Positions 21,801 to 33,800 of a DNA stretch of 64,000 bases are shown in pieces. The number at the start of each line of letters is the position of its first letter. Positions within the stretch are counted from its first letter, which is position 1. The notes under the pieces are model-generated. The model searched no databases. It saw nothing but the letters and a program-made list of their open reading frames with translations, and was not told the origin of the DNA. The DNA lies in NCBI GenBank assembly GCA_022496805.1, contig CM040094.1, positions 5,231,501-5,295,500 of the forward strand, read 5' to 3'. Made by a program: the position numbers and the translations under genes. This stretch comes from Pohlia nutans. Taxonomy: Eukaryota > Streptophyta > Bryopsida > Bryales > Mniaceae.

Positions 21801-23478
21801 GACAATGTTAACGGAGAAAGTTCCTTAGTTAGAAGGCTAAACAAAACTCTAGTGATAGGGCCAGCAATAGAGTCAATGGTAGGAGCAAATGGTTAGTGGG
21901 GTCCAAATGACGTAATAGGAGCCACTAAGGACATGGAAGAGAGTCCTTTTGGAAGTCCTTTTAAAATTTTAATAAAATGTTTTCATCAAAAACTTCATCA
22001 ATATCAACAAAATTTGTTCTAAACATTATTCAAAGTTGTCAACAATGATAACTGTTATTTAAAAGATCATCACTTTGAATGGAAAAATTCTTAAATCATC
22101 TAATTTAAAATTCAACAAAGGACTAAAAAGCACTGGTTACATGAGGTTTTGGGCACTTAATTAAGATGAAATGATGACATCCTAAACTATGTAATAGTCA
22201 AACATGGCACTATAACATTTATGAAAAACAAAAGCATTTTTATTTTGAAGATACACAATTAATAATGGTCATACAAAGCAGTGGTTACGTCTTAATTGGC
22301 TCCTAATACCTCATTTAGACCCAGTGATAGGAGCAAATGGAGTGCTAGTGGTAGGGCCAGCAATAAGGCCAGTAACTAGACCTGTAGAACTAGTATATAG
22401 GCCAATAGGATTAAAAAAAAAGTTGTTAGCAAAGAGGATTGAAGAAGCCATGACAAGACTAGTGTACATTGCCATTGATGCTTTATGATTAGTATTTAAG
22501 TCCCGAAGTACCAAAAGGGCAAAAATTATGCATGTTGTGTTCTAGATTTGGCCTTCTAAGTGTTTTGGAGGACCAATTGTGTGTTTGAATGTTGTAGATC
22601 TAGACTTTCGACACTTGGAGCTTGTAAATTACACCTTGTTGTGTAGGATTCTTTGGTGAATTTATAAAAAGATGACAAATCTAAGTGTAGATTTAAGTTG
22701 TTAAGTTTCAGGGATCCTAGGGCAGTAATCCAGAGGGTTTAGGAATAATTGCAAGGTCAATACAAAGACAAGACCGGATACTAAACAAGTTATAAATTGC
22801 TTTATAATTAAAAGCATTGAGTATGATACAAAGAGTGGAAGATTCTAATTAAGGTTTCAAATTTGAATCATAATAATCTTTGCATCCTTCGAGGATCCAA
22901 TACCTAAACCCTTAGTTTCAAGTGTTCCATTTGAGAAGCTGCAAAGATCGATTATGGAAATATTATGTTATTTGAGTACTATTTGCAAAAGTGATGAAGA
23001 TTTAAAATAATATTGCTTGATGACCTAAGTTCTTTTGGTGATGAAAATTCTTATAATGAGTATGTATTTTTTTGTCCAAATTTTTACTGTGTTGCAATAG
23101 GAAGTTATTGACACTTTGTAGATACTTCCCTAACCCTCATTAAAACACTATACTTTTCAACACCCCACTAAAATGTATCCTATAATAAATTTTGACATTT
23201 ATATTGATTTAACTTATAATAGATAATAGTAAATGACCAATTTGATACATTAATAAATGAAAATAATAATTCAAATTGACTCAAATCAATGAAGAACATT
23301 GCATGTGTTAATGAGAAATATTCTTACATTGAATAAATAAAAGTACCTATATGATCGACTCAAAACGGCTAAAAGAATAAGTGGTCCAAATTCATTTTTT
23401 AGTTCTTTAGGGACCAAGGGGGTTTTTTAATTGAAAAATCATTCATCTAATGAAACATATATTTAATTCATATTTGTA
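18871..23478. other. AT-rich intergenic DNA, no gene recognised
   Basis: Holds hairpin cassette copy 3 (19845-19975, inverted). From 20590 to 20940 a purine-rich low-complexity stretch of degenerate GGACTAGTGGAAGAAG-like units yields spurious Ser/Pro ORFs on the minus strand. A related degenerate motif ('gtaggagcaaatgg', 'agggccagcaata') occurs at 21857-21890 and 22329-22360. I see no coding signal. Confidence 0.6.
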
Positions 23479-24028
23479 TTAACCCCTAAACGACGGAGGG
23501 GGTAAGGGCAAAACGTAAATGTGTAATAAAATACATCTTGTTCAACTTTGATGAAGTTTGGTCCAAAAGAGAAAATGAGTAGCATGATGTTTAGTAATTA
23601 TCTATATGGTCAAATTTCAAAAAATAGTTTTTTATCTTCTCATAATGAATTTAGAAGCATTTAACTTCAAATATTTACCAAAATTACAAATTTTATTTTT
23701 GGAATTTGAAATTTGTTATGATTCGTTAAAACTAGACATTTTATTCTAAAATTGCAAATTGCAAATTTTTCAATGGAGAGGACATCATTACTGTCCCCAA
23801 ATAGTAAATTTTCTAACACTAAACAAATGTAGAAGTGCTTGTCTTTGAAAATTTCTCCCCAGTGGAGTTTAACTCAGATTGACATGATTTAAATTGGGTT
23901 GGAAAATAGACTTGATTCCCTATTTGAAAATATTTTTATTTTCTATAAAAATGTTTTTTTCCATCTCGGGCAGCCCGTAAAAAAAGGGCAGCGACCATAA
24001 AATGGTTGATCCGTCACTTAGGGGTTAA
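23479..24028. mobile_element. TTAA-flanked MITE, copy b (550 bp)
   Basis: TTAACCCCTAAACGACGGAG at 23479 to CGTCACTTAGGGGTTAA at 24028. Same length and, inverted, same sequence family as copy f (49309-49858): both hold 'gggcagcccgtaaaaaaagg' near one end. Confidence 0.9.
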
Positions 24029-25363
24029 AAGATAGCCCATGTATACAAAATTTATTTTTGGTCATTCCATTTTTAATAGTTTTAAAATAGTTTTTGTTTC
24101 TATAGTTTTAAATTATCATTTCAATAAAACAATAATTTTGTGCATTGTGTATAGTTAAGATTGCATTTCTTAAAGAGGGTCTCATTCTACAACCTAGACT
24201 GGCCATTGAATTGTTTTTAAATTTTGAATGACTTGTGTCTTATCTTTACTCCCAACTTTGTGAACTAGTTGTTTCCAAGATATGGAGTTGTACCTTTCTT
24301 ACTTAGCAATGGACTTGTCTTTCATCTTTCAAAATTTAAAAATAAATAAAAATCAATAAAAACTAAAATTCAAAATTTTCATTTCTTACAATTTTGAATC
24401 AAAAAGCATTCTTCTGCAATATTCTCCCTTAATCCTAATTATTTTTTTGATTTTGTTAAGGTGATTTTGTATCAATTGCAAATACTTTTCCCAAATCAAT
24501 AAGTAAGGAGCATTTTAAATTTTATTTTGAAACTTTATCACATCAAATATGAATGATTTTCTATCTTAAGAAGTGTTATAATGGGATTTTGAAGTATTTT
24601 ATCATTAATATTAGCTACAAATGTTTGTTTGGATTTATTCATTTGCTTAAATATTTGTTATTCGTATTAAAAATTGCCAAAATAATTGAATTCTAATTTG
24701 AATTATTAAAATGTATGTTTTTTTTTGACAATTATCACAATATTCACTTCATAGTGTAGTGTAATTGATACTTCAAACACTTGGTTTAAAGTCTTCAGTA
24801 TTGAAAATTATTTTGAAGTATCAAATTGAAAATTTGAGGTTTAATACAAAACGTCTTAGTACAATTAAAAAATAAATTTTATCAATTATTTTTTAAAAAT
24901 AATCGATATATTTCCAATCAATGAATAAATAAAATTTAAAACTTGATCAATTTTTCAAAAAAAAATCATAAAGGTTTTATTACTACAAAGCCGTTTTTTA
25001 TTTTTGTTGGAGTATATCATCATAAATCAACTTTAATTTTATTTAACATAAAGCACTAAATCCGAATCATTATAATCATTTTAGCTCTTTGTTGATTAAA
25101 AATATGATTATGTGTTTTTAATTATGATTTTATAGTATTTTTTTATTGATTTAATAGAAGTATAATTAACACTTCATGAGCATACTTTATAATATATTTT
25201 TAAATATAAAAATGAATTTTTGATTAGAAATGAATTGACATACTAGTACATGAAAAGCTTTGTAGTTGTTCATTTATATTTGATCTATTCTATTTGAATT
25301 TTTTTCAAAACACATATCTGGCAGATAAAAAAAATTCAAAAATAAAAACACAAATATATTTTA
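24029..25363. other. Very AT-rich stretch upstream of orphan ORF
   Basis: Nothing recognisable. Base composition resembles that of the ORF at 25364, so this may include its promoter and untranslated leader. Confidence 0.5.
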
Positions 25364-26380
25364 ATGAATTCAATTAAAATAAATCAAGAGATTACACTTG
25401 CAAAAGCACGTTATGCTAATATTAAGAATAAAAAACTTGGTGAAATTCATATTCCATTGTGTTCTTTGAATGAGAGTTCAATGAGCAAATTGAATAATAA
25501 CGATCTTAAACGAGATGATTCTAATTCTTTCAAAAATAACAAAAATGGTTTTGATGGAAGTAAATGGAAGTCTAAAGGAGAAGAAGACGATGATGCAAAT
25601 TGTTGTATACGCAATACCCCATGTCCATTGATAGACTTTCAAATTAAAAAAATAAAACAATTAGCTGAGAGTGGACGTCCATGGATAGAAGCAAATTGGG
25701 AAGGAATAATTAAAAACTTCAAAAATTCTAAAGAATCATATCATGACTTCCGCACTTACAATACTAATCCAAAATTAAGTTTGTTATCACCTGATCATAA
25801 AATCCAATTATACAGAGTTGGAACTTTTTCAAATGAACCTCATTATACAAATGAATTGCAAAGTGATGTGTATGATGGGCAAACATATTTACAAAAATTC
25901 AAAACATTTGAGTATTATTCAAATGATATACCACAATTCTATGGTAGAAATCAAAGAATATGTAAACCTATAGAATTTTCACTTCCATCTAATTTTGTAG
26001 ATGAAATTGCAATAAGGTATAAAGCTTCCATCCATTCAATGACTTTACAAGAGTTGGAAGAAAAAATTCAATTAGGAGAGGAATTGTCATGTGAAGAAGA
26101 ATTTAAAGATGAAAATCACAACCCATGTCAGTCCGAAAATAATTTTGATATCGTTGAATTGCATAATGCAAGTGATTCATCAAATGTAGACCAAAGTAAT
26201 AATGCAAGTGATTTATCAAATGTAGACCAAAGTAATAATGCAAGTGATTTATCAAATGTAGACCAAAGTAATAATGCAAGTGATTTATCAAATGTAGACC
26301 AAAGTAATAAACCATCTCAAAATTTTGTAAGTGATGATCAAAATTTGGAAATGGCCTTGAAGGAAACAAAACAAAAGTAG
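25364..26380 (+). CDS. AT-rich orphan protein, 338 aa, with 12-residue tandem repeats
   Basis: An uninterrupted 338-codon ORF in DNA of ~30% GC, far longer than chance allows in such AT-rich sequence. Residues 1-80 are Asn/Lys/Ser-rich. Residues ~85-240 look folded: LIDFQIKKIKQLAESGRPWI, HDFRTYNTNPKLSLLSPDHK, YYSNDIPQFYGRNQRICKP. Residues ~265-315 are four copies of NNASDLSNVDQS encoded by exact 36-bp repeats. No signal peptide or membrane segment. I do not recognise the family. It could be a terminal exon, a lineage-specific protein, or part of an AT-rich mobile element. A similar AT-rich frame follows at 27151-27834 on the same strand. The exact DNA repeats suggest recent slippage. Confidence 0.55.
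   Translation: MNSIKINQEITLAKARYANIKNKKLGEIHIPLCSLNESSMSKLNNNDLKRDDSNSFKNNKNGFDGSKWKSKGEEDDDANCCIRNTPCPLIDFQIKKIKQLAESGRPWIEANWEGIIKNFKNSKESYHDFRTYNTNPKLSLLSPDHKIQLYRVGTFSNEPHYTNELQSDVYDGQTYLQKFKTFEYYSNDIPQFYGRNQRICKPIEFSLPSNFVDEIAIRYKASIHSMTLQELEEKIQLGEELSCEEEFKDENHNPCQSENNFDIVELHNASDSSNVDQSNNASDLSNVDQSNNASDLSNVDQSNNASDLSNVDQSNKPSQNFVSDDQNLEMALKETKQK
26165..26310 (+). repeat. 36-bp in-frame tandem repeat, four units
   Basis: Unit AATGCAAGTGATTTATCAAA + TGTAGACCAAAGTAAT; the first unit differs by one base (TCATCA). Encodes the NNASDLSNVDQS repeats near the C-terminus of the orphan protein. Confidence 0.95.
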
Positions 26381-27150
26381 TCAATCAATGCAAGCTAATA
26401 AGATTTCAAAAATATTTTTTAGTTTTTTATTTCAAATAAATATACAAATACTTACAAATAAAGTTTTGTATCAATATTCATTTTATTCCTTTTTAAATCT
26501 AAGAGCCGTGTCTTTTCAATTCTTTAACTAGATTTAATGAAATTAAAAATTATTATTTTTAAATTGAGATTTATGAAAATATATATATCTTCCAAGTTTT
26601 TCCATTCATTTGAATTCTCTTTAAAAGAAGATATTGAAATAGCATTTTAATTGTTGTACCAAAGAAAAAATTAGAGTCTCAATTGGTATGCAATAGAAAA
26701 GTAAATAAAATGTTAAATCAATTTTACTACATAAAACTGTAAAATTTGAAATTTTGAAATTTTTCAACGGAAAAATTTATGAAATCAATATAATAAAGGA
26801 ATATATTACATATGAATAATTACAACAAAGACAATATGTTATAGATATAAATTGTTATCCATATCATTAGAAGAAATTAAAATTGTAATAATTAAAAATA
26901 ATTTTCTAAAAATACATATAATCAACAAATCATTGTAAATCATCATAAACAATTTTATCAATTTTTCTAAAAATTATTTATTCCATTTGAAAATCTAGCT
27001 TGTTGAATTGAAACAATCGTTGACCTTTGCTTTAAAAAAACACAATGGTCAAATACCACTTTTAAATTTCATCAATAAATTTTGAAATTCCTTTTAAGAA
27101 AATGATTTTTGTATATTGAATAGAATGGAAGAACGCAAAGAAGACAATGA
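26381..27150. other. AT-rich spacer between two orphan frames
   Basis: No gene recognised. A short frame starting ATG at 27125 runs into a different frame from the following ORF, suggesting a 1-nt frameshift or an unrecognised intron. Confidence 0.45.
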
Positions 27151-27834
27151 AAAAGGATCTCTTATGCTACAACATGTAAAAAGGAACTTCACAAAATAAG
27201 CATTTCAAAATCAGATGAAACATCAATAATAGATTTCAACGATAACGAAGCCAAAACACGAACGCACTATCAAGACGATACAAATTATCTTGGCGTTGGA
27301 CCTTCATACAAAAACCTTAATCCTGACAATGACCCATTTTTTAAAAGAAAGGAAAAAGATTCAATAATGATAAAAGACAAACCTACAACCTCAACATTTA
27401 TATATAAGATGTCAATTGGATACAGCAACCCCGCCCAAATTGATCAAATAAAGAAGGCTCTATTTGAGAGTTCCACTGTGTTATTAGAAGGTACTCGCGA
27501 GCCGACCCAAGACCTCACTAGACTTCTCAAATTGCTACAAGAAGCGCACCCGGTGGTGAAAAAGAAAAGCACCACATATGAAGAGAAGAAATCGGATGCT
27601 ATACAGGAAATGATTGTGGCAAACTTCCCATGTTCCGTGTACAAGCTCAAAATAAAATGTCATGATATGGATCAAATTAAAAAACTTGAAGAAGCTCTAC
27701 TTGATACATCTGTGATTGTGTTTTCTTGTGTCAGTCCATCATCTCCTAAAAAGCGCGAGGCATCGGAACCCAGTATCAAAATGCAAGTAAAACAAAGAAT
27801 TAAGAATATTTTCAACCTTGGCCCTTTCAATTAA
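27151..27834 (+). CDS. Orphan protein fragment with two HMA-like repeats, ended by a MITE
   Basis: An open frame of 228 codons; the first ATG in frame is 27367 (155 aa). Two related segments, YKMSIGYSNPAQIDQIKKAL and YKLKIKCHDMDQIKKLEEAL, are each followed by a hydrophobic strand (STVLLEG; TSVIVFS). The strand-helix-strand spacing resembles heavy-metal-associated (ferredoxin-like) domains but lacks the CxxC metal ligands; this is inference. A frame beginning at ATG 27125 would join by a 1-nt shift. The stop codon TAA at 27832-27834 is formed by the TTAA target of a MITE, so the natural C-terminus has probably been displaced. Like the 25364 ORF it is acidic or basic in patches and AT-rich upstream, though more GC-rich from 27470. 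Confidence 0.5.
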   Translation, partial: KRISYATTCKKELHKISISKSDETSIIDFNDNEAKTRTHYQDDTNYLGVGPSYKNLNPDNDPFFKRKEKDSIMIKDKPTTSTFIYKMSIGYSNPAQIDQIKKALFESSTVLLEGTREPTQDLTRLLKLLQEAHPVVKKKSTTYEEKKSDAIQEMIVANFPCSVYKLKIKCHDMDQIKKLEEALLDTSVIVFSCVSPSSPKKREASEPSIKMQVKQRIKNIFNLGPFN

Positions 27835-28063
27835 CCCTTAAGGGGCTGATGGGGATAGTAGGTACGTTGTCGTATATTTAATGGCTGCTAGAAGTAGAAA
27901 GTTCCAAATTTAAATTCTAATAGCTCATTAAAATCATGTCGATGTGAAGTTTAACTTCACTTTTGATCTTAAACCCATAGAAGGTGTAGAACTATGCCAA
28001 ATACAATAGAATATTGGTGTATAATACTGGTCGGAAAGGGCTCTTTGGACCTTTAAGGGTTAG
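27831..28063. mobile_element. TTAA-flanked MITE, copy c (233 bp)
   Basis: TTAACCCTTAAGGGGCTGAT at 27831 to CTTTAAGGGTTAG at 28063 (right target mutated to TTAG). Identical in length to copy d once the CACTA element is removed, and similar along its whole length. Confidence 0.85.
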
Positions 28064-29190
28064 GATTTGCTAAATGAATTAATATTCATAACACTCAATA
28101 GCATGCACTGTCTCTTTTTTGCCTCTATAGTAGATGGTGTGGAATATTCTACATTCAACAATACTTTATTAGTAGCTAAGTGAACATGTGAAGGATCAAG
28201 TGATGAAGAAAGTGCATGAAAGAAAGGCAGTGGTCATGAAGGCTACTAAGGCTACTTTACATGACAAGCCAAAGCCAAGTTGGAGCTATAATATGCATGA
28301 ATTCTTGTAGTTGGTTGGTTGAATTCACGAAATCAACTCCAAGGGCTTTACTTGAAGGAGTCAAGGCCATTCCTTAAAATTCATAGTCTAATAAGCTAAA
28401 ATTATATTCTAATGCAATAAAGACAAAGTTTGACACGGCTCCAAGGAAGATAATTGGGTTGTACCAAAATAGAAACCCAATTCACTTTCCTCGGGTCGTG
28501 ACAAAGCTTACTCCTTTCTTGGCATGAGCCCACTATTTCGTGTGAATTGACTTTGGCCTTTGCATGTCATGTAAAATGACCCTGAATGTTATGTTTTGTG
28601 AAACTTAATATGATATCTTGAAACCCATTTTCGTGTGAGCACTGAATGAGCATGTGTCATCTTAGTTGTAGTAGCCAAGTTGGTAGTACTTCCCCGCAAT
28701 AGACTCTTCATTCATGTTGGCATAGAGTTAGCCTCTATTGGCACTAAAAAACCAACCTCTTTGAATAGCACAATTCACACATTGTTGATTCTGTGAGAGT
28801 AGTAGCTTATCATTATAGCTTTCAAAAAGAGTATGACAAACAATGTGTGAAATCTTGATAAATAAAATGAAAAAAAATTGGCTCACAAAAAAGGTTGTGA
28901 TAAACGATTAATTAAAGAAACCCAATGGCTCAAACATGGTAGTTTACCTTAATGTTTTGTCAATGGTTTGAAATATAAAGAATTAATAATAATAAATATT
29001 TAATAATTTCCAAAAGTAAAGTTGCATCTATACTATTAAAAATGAGTAGTGTCACAAATTCATCTGAATTGATGGTCATGTTTTCATTCATACAAATTTC
29101 CATCCAATCGTATGAAGATATCATGCTTCACAATTTCATGCCTAAAGTAATGTAAAGCGGGGAAAAATCGATTCAAGCATAGTACAATGA
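28064..29190. other. Intergenic, no gene recognised
   Basis: AT-rich sequence without coding signal, recognisable repeats or termini. Confidence 0.5.
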
Positions 29191-29797
29191 AATCACCATA
29201 TGATTGTGATTGCGTGAATGACGTGGGTACATTCATTCATTTGGACAAATCCTCATTAGCTTGAACAAAATTTACCATCCATTCTAAACAATTTTTGATC
29301 ATATTTGGATGAATTTTACCACAATGCTTTGGAAAAATAAGTATTGGTAAAGCCTCTCATAAATACCGTGTGCCACAGTATATGGTGATTTCACTGCCCT
29401 ACTGCAGCTATGTTCTACACTACTTTTTGCTAATAGTGCCACCTACACTAACTATTTAGTACTTAAAGCTATAACTTTTTACACAACATGAATACTTCTA
29501 CTAAGAGAAAAGATACTGCCAAACTATACATGTAGGAGGAACATTGTAAACAAAGTTGGTAAAAATTATTCATGTTTCGTAAAAAGTTATTGCCTTTTTA
29601 AATCAATTACTGTAGGTATCACTGATAGCAAAAAATATGCCGAAGCCACAATATACTGTGGCGCATGGTATTTATAAGAGGATTTACTAATGATTTTTTC
29701 AGAATATTGTGGTAAAATCCATCTAATTTGGATGAAAATTTGTTGAAATGGATGAATTTACTCACACCATTCATGCACACACAATATATGGTGATTT
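29191..29797. repeat. Long fold-back element (~300-bp arms)
   Basis: AATCACCATATGATTGTG at 29191 pairs with CACAATATATGGTGATT at 29797. Pairing continues inward past ACCACAATG (~29318 / ~29711), AAATACCGTGTGCCACAGTA (29363 / ~29672) and AACATGAATA (~29483 / ~29570). Arms are imperfect (~80% by eye). A transcript would form a long hairpin. Confidence 0.8.
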
Positions 29798-30159
29798 TGG
29801 TTTAAGGTGGTTACCCCATTCCCAACTGGCGCCTTAAACCAACATCTAGGGGCATTTTCCACAATCAATGCTGCAATGATGTTGGTTGTAGCATGAGTTA
29901 CAATTGGTAATGGGTTCTCTCTTGTTGGTTTTAGTATATGTAAGTGTGGTTATGGATTCATTGTTGTTGATTTAACCCCTAAACGTCCCACGGGGATAGT
30001 ATATACGCTGTCGTATAATTTGGATTTGCTATTAACAAGAAACTCTAAATAAAGATCTCAGTAGCTCACACTACTAGGAAAACATACGAAATATGACTGG
30101 GGTTTATTACTAAAAACGGGCATAAAGTGACCTGATGACTAATACCATTTTCAGTCAGC

Positions 30160-30880
30160 AATCCAGTCGTAGCGGACAACGAAAATTACTAAAAATACTC
30201 TAGTCATATCTGCGGTCATACGTTCCCTGTGGCGCGTTCCCAAATTTTTTTTGGGGACCTTGATTATGGGCAGCCCGACAAATATGACTATGTTTAGTCA
30301 TTTATGTGACTAGGAATAGTCAGAAACATCTGACTAGATTTAGTCATTGACGTCAATCTAATGACTAATATGCATAATTTATGACGTCATTATATGACTA
30401 TCATTGTGGTCCAAATTTGGTAGTGATGACTAGATTTAGTCATCATTTCGGTTTAAATATTCGTGAAGGCTCGTCAGTCATTCACATCCACTAGTAAGCA
30501 TTCGAGATGTGATGACTATATCCAGTAGTCAGGGATGACTAAAATTGGTCATATGTAAAATCTAACGAATGGTTTCAAACTGATTCTCCACGGTTTTCAT
30601 TTATGGCAAATGACTAGTTCTAGTCATAAACTTAAAACATTCCACTACGGTTTCTGATCACTGGTAGTTATCGTTCCCAGATACCTTACTACAAAGTCTG
30701 AGTAGCTGTAGTCAGAACTGTACATACTTTCAAACTTTTGCCCAAGGATATGACTGAAAAAAAGCTTTATTTGCGCACAAAATTGTACAAAAATTGACTA
30801 TGCATAGTCATGACTTTCAAGAACGTGACTACACCTAATGACTACATACAGTCATGAGATCCACAAAATTTAAGGATACT
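30160..30880. promoter_or_regulatory. Left subterminal array of TGACTA/TAGTCA palindromes
   Basis: Repeated half-sites TGACTA and TAGTCA, often paired with a 3-6-bp spacer (e.g. 'tgactagttctagtca' ~30610). Known for En/Spm: TnpA binds short repeated subterminal motifs in both orientations; these are the probable equivalent here. Confidence 0.75.
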
Positions 30881-30886
30881 CCAAAA

Positions 30887-33800
30887 CTAAATATGCTTTA
30901 AGAATTGGGTGGGCCACAATATAAAGCTCTTTACTGCACGTCCCATTGGGCTGATGGGAGGGTCGTCCAAATTTACGCTCTTATAGATTTCGTATTTGTC
31001 GTTGTTGCTCTCCTGCACTTCCACGGAGATGCACCCTTCTGGAATTGTTTCCCCATGCAATGATGCCCCTTCCAAGTTTATCACCTTCCCAATACCAACT
31101 ACTAGTTCTTCTTCCCCGACTGCAATACCCATGATTTCCACAACATCGAACATCTTGAATTCCGGAGGCGATGAGGCTTCCTCCTTTTCTCCACTTGTCT
31201 GCAATTCCACAAACACTAGTAAATAATGGAATTAATGAGGACTGCCACGACAACTAAGCATGAACATTAAGGAAGAACCGAGTGGGTTTAGGGTTTGGGT
31301 GCGCTTATCTTTGATGAGCTCTTGTCCTGATGAGCCCCCACTTTGGCTTCCTTGCTATCTTTTGCCACGACAACCTGATTGCTTGACTTCTTCTGTTTAG
31401 GAGCCTTTCCCCGTGCCTTCTTTTCTTTAGGAATGGAAGGCTCCTTCTCTACCGCTGGCTGCTCCCGCTCATCCCCGGACCCCTTCTCTCTCATCTTGTA
31501 AACGCTGCCGGTACCCTTCTCTGTCCGGGGTACCTTCTGCGATCCCCCGCTGATTTTGAGCTTCTGCACCTCAGTAACCCTCTTCCTCTTCTCAGCAGCT
31601 AGACGATGCTTTGGCGGCGATGGCAAGGCACTGTCCGCCTCGACTTCCTTCCCTGTGCGTACTTCTACTATTTGCACATCGTCTCTTCCTTCATGCTCCT
31701 GTTTACCGCAGTATAATGTACCACAGTTAGACATGAAAACATATAGTTAATGGCTGCTCTTCACTACCACAAGTCAGCTATGTAAAGAGTGTGACTAAAT
31801 TTAGTCATAAATTCTAATACAATGACTAGAACTAGTCATTTCACGGCGGGTACCTCGGTAATTCTCCTCTTCTCCTCACTAGGCGCATGGATCTCCAGCA
31901 GCGTTTGCAATGCAATCTCCTCTACCTCTTTGTCTCCTTTGCTGTCTGAGTCCAACTGCACGGTGTCTCTTCTTGCAGGCTTCTGTTCCAACACCCCCCC
32001 GGTCATAACAACCACGGTCAGTCACAGCAACATTCACAGTGAGCAGGGGACTTTTTGACTAATTCTAATCTAAAGTGTTAAGAACATGACCTTGTTTAGT
32101 CATACGTTTCTGAAGCATGGCTAACCTTTTTGGCGCTGATAACATCAGTACGAACCTCCTTCATTGTGGTCCCCCCGCTGTCACCTCCGCATCCTTTCTC
32201 CACGTTATCCGCTGAACTACTCGTAGCTCCGGCTCCTGGCTCTACAATTGGAGGAGGTGCGCTGCCTCCCTGCTCAATCTTCAAGGCAGCTAGAATCAGC
32301 TTCATATTCTCTTCTAACCCATCCATGCGTTTGTGTATGTCTCTATCCGACCCCATCTTTGACTGCCTGCTGGACAGAGAGCCGCGATCATATCTGCTTC
32401 CTCCTTGCTCTACCTGATTTGCTGCAACCTCATATGATTGTTGTGCTGATGTGGAAGCCTTCTTCAACTGAGCCCGATTCCCTCGTAGCTTCTGTGCCTC
32501 CTTTATCTTTCTCTCTTCCGAGATCAACTTGGAGAGGTTCAGCCAATGGTCTTGACGAATGTGCTTAGGCTTGGGCTTCTTGGCTACTGATGCCTTCTTC
32601 AGCTGATATCTCTTAGTCTTCAGCTGGTTCTTCAACAACGAGTGGAAGGCCTCCTCCGTGAGTCAGCCAAGTCCCCCTTCATAATCAAAGGTGTTGTCGA
32701 CCCGTTGCTTGATAGTGAGCAACATCGTCGTGCTATGATGGTTATAGTTGTCAACGCTGAAGTCCGCATCTTCGGAATGGCCTCGCAAGTATGACATCCA
32801 AAGCTGCCGGTTCTGACCGCAGGGGTTGCCCTTCATGTCAACCTCCACTACGTACCTCTTCTTGCCACGGTGCTCTCTTTCCGAAGCCTCCAACAATAGC
32901 TGCCGCTCTACTTGTCGTCTGCGACTACGTTGCTCTGAGTCCTCCGTTCGTCTGTCACCGCCATGTCCCTGGGTTTGTTGCGTAGTACCTCCACGCAACT
33001 GTCTTTTCGCAGGCTGTCCACCTTGAAGACGATGTTGTGCGACTAACATCTTCGCCTTCTTTAACTCCAATTTTTTGATTTCCAGTTCCAGGGACTTGGC
33101 TTCCAAATCGCCCTCGTCACTTTCTGAATCACTGTGGTGATCATCAATATTTGAAGATGGAATCGCCACATCGTCCATAAGCGGTTCATCTACATAGAAA
33201 TTGTGCTCCGCCGACTCGCTAGGCCATGATGCCTGCGACATCTTCACGGCGGGTGCGCTTTTCGAGCCTGCCAATTCTAGGGCCACACGCTTCGGTACCT
33301 TGAATGATTGATTCGTGGATGGAGAGGGACGCTTTCTTACTTCCCACTGTACTGGTTCCGATGTCTTCAACTTTTCCTGCTGACATGAATATCGTGAAAA
33401 TATCAACAAATAAAGATTTGGGTATTTCAGTGACTAATTGTAGTCATCGATGTGGAAAACCTGACTAACTATAGTCATATAGTTCATAAGCATGACTAGC
33501 TTTAGTCAGGTATTCCATAAGCATGACTAGCTATAGTCAGGTATTCCATAAGCATGACTAGCACTAGTCATTACGTGCTTGCATGACGTGAAGATCAAAT
33601 ACATTCAATGTTTAGAGTTTTAGGCTAGTAAGGAACCAAGCACTTGTAGTTTTCGGGCAAATACCTTGGCCTTTGGCTGCGGTGGCACTGCAGCCTCCTC
33701 CTCCTCTGCACACTCGTCCTGCTCTGACTGAGTGTCCTCGTCCTCTGTCTCCGTCTTCTCGTCGTCAAAAGAAGACTCTGAATCTGAGGCCTTCTTTTTG

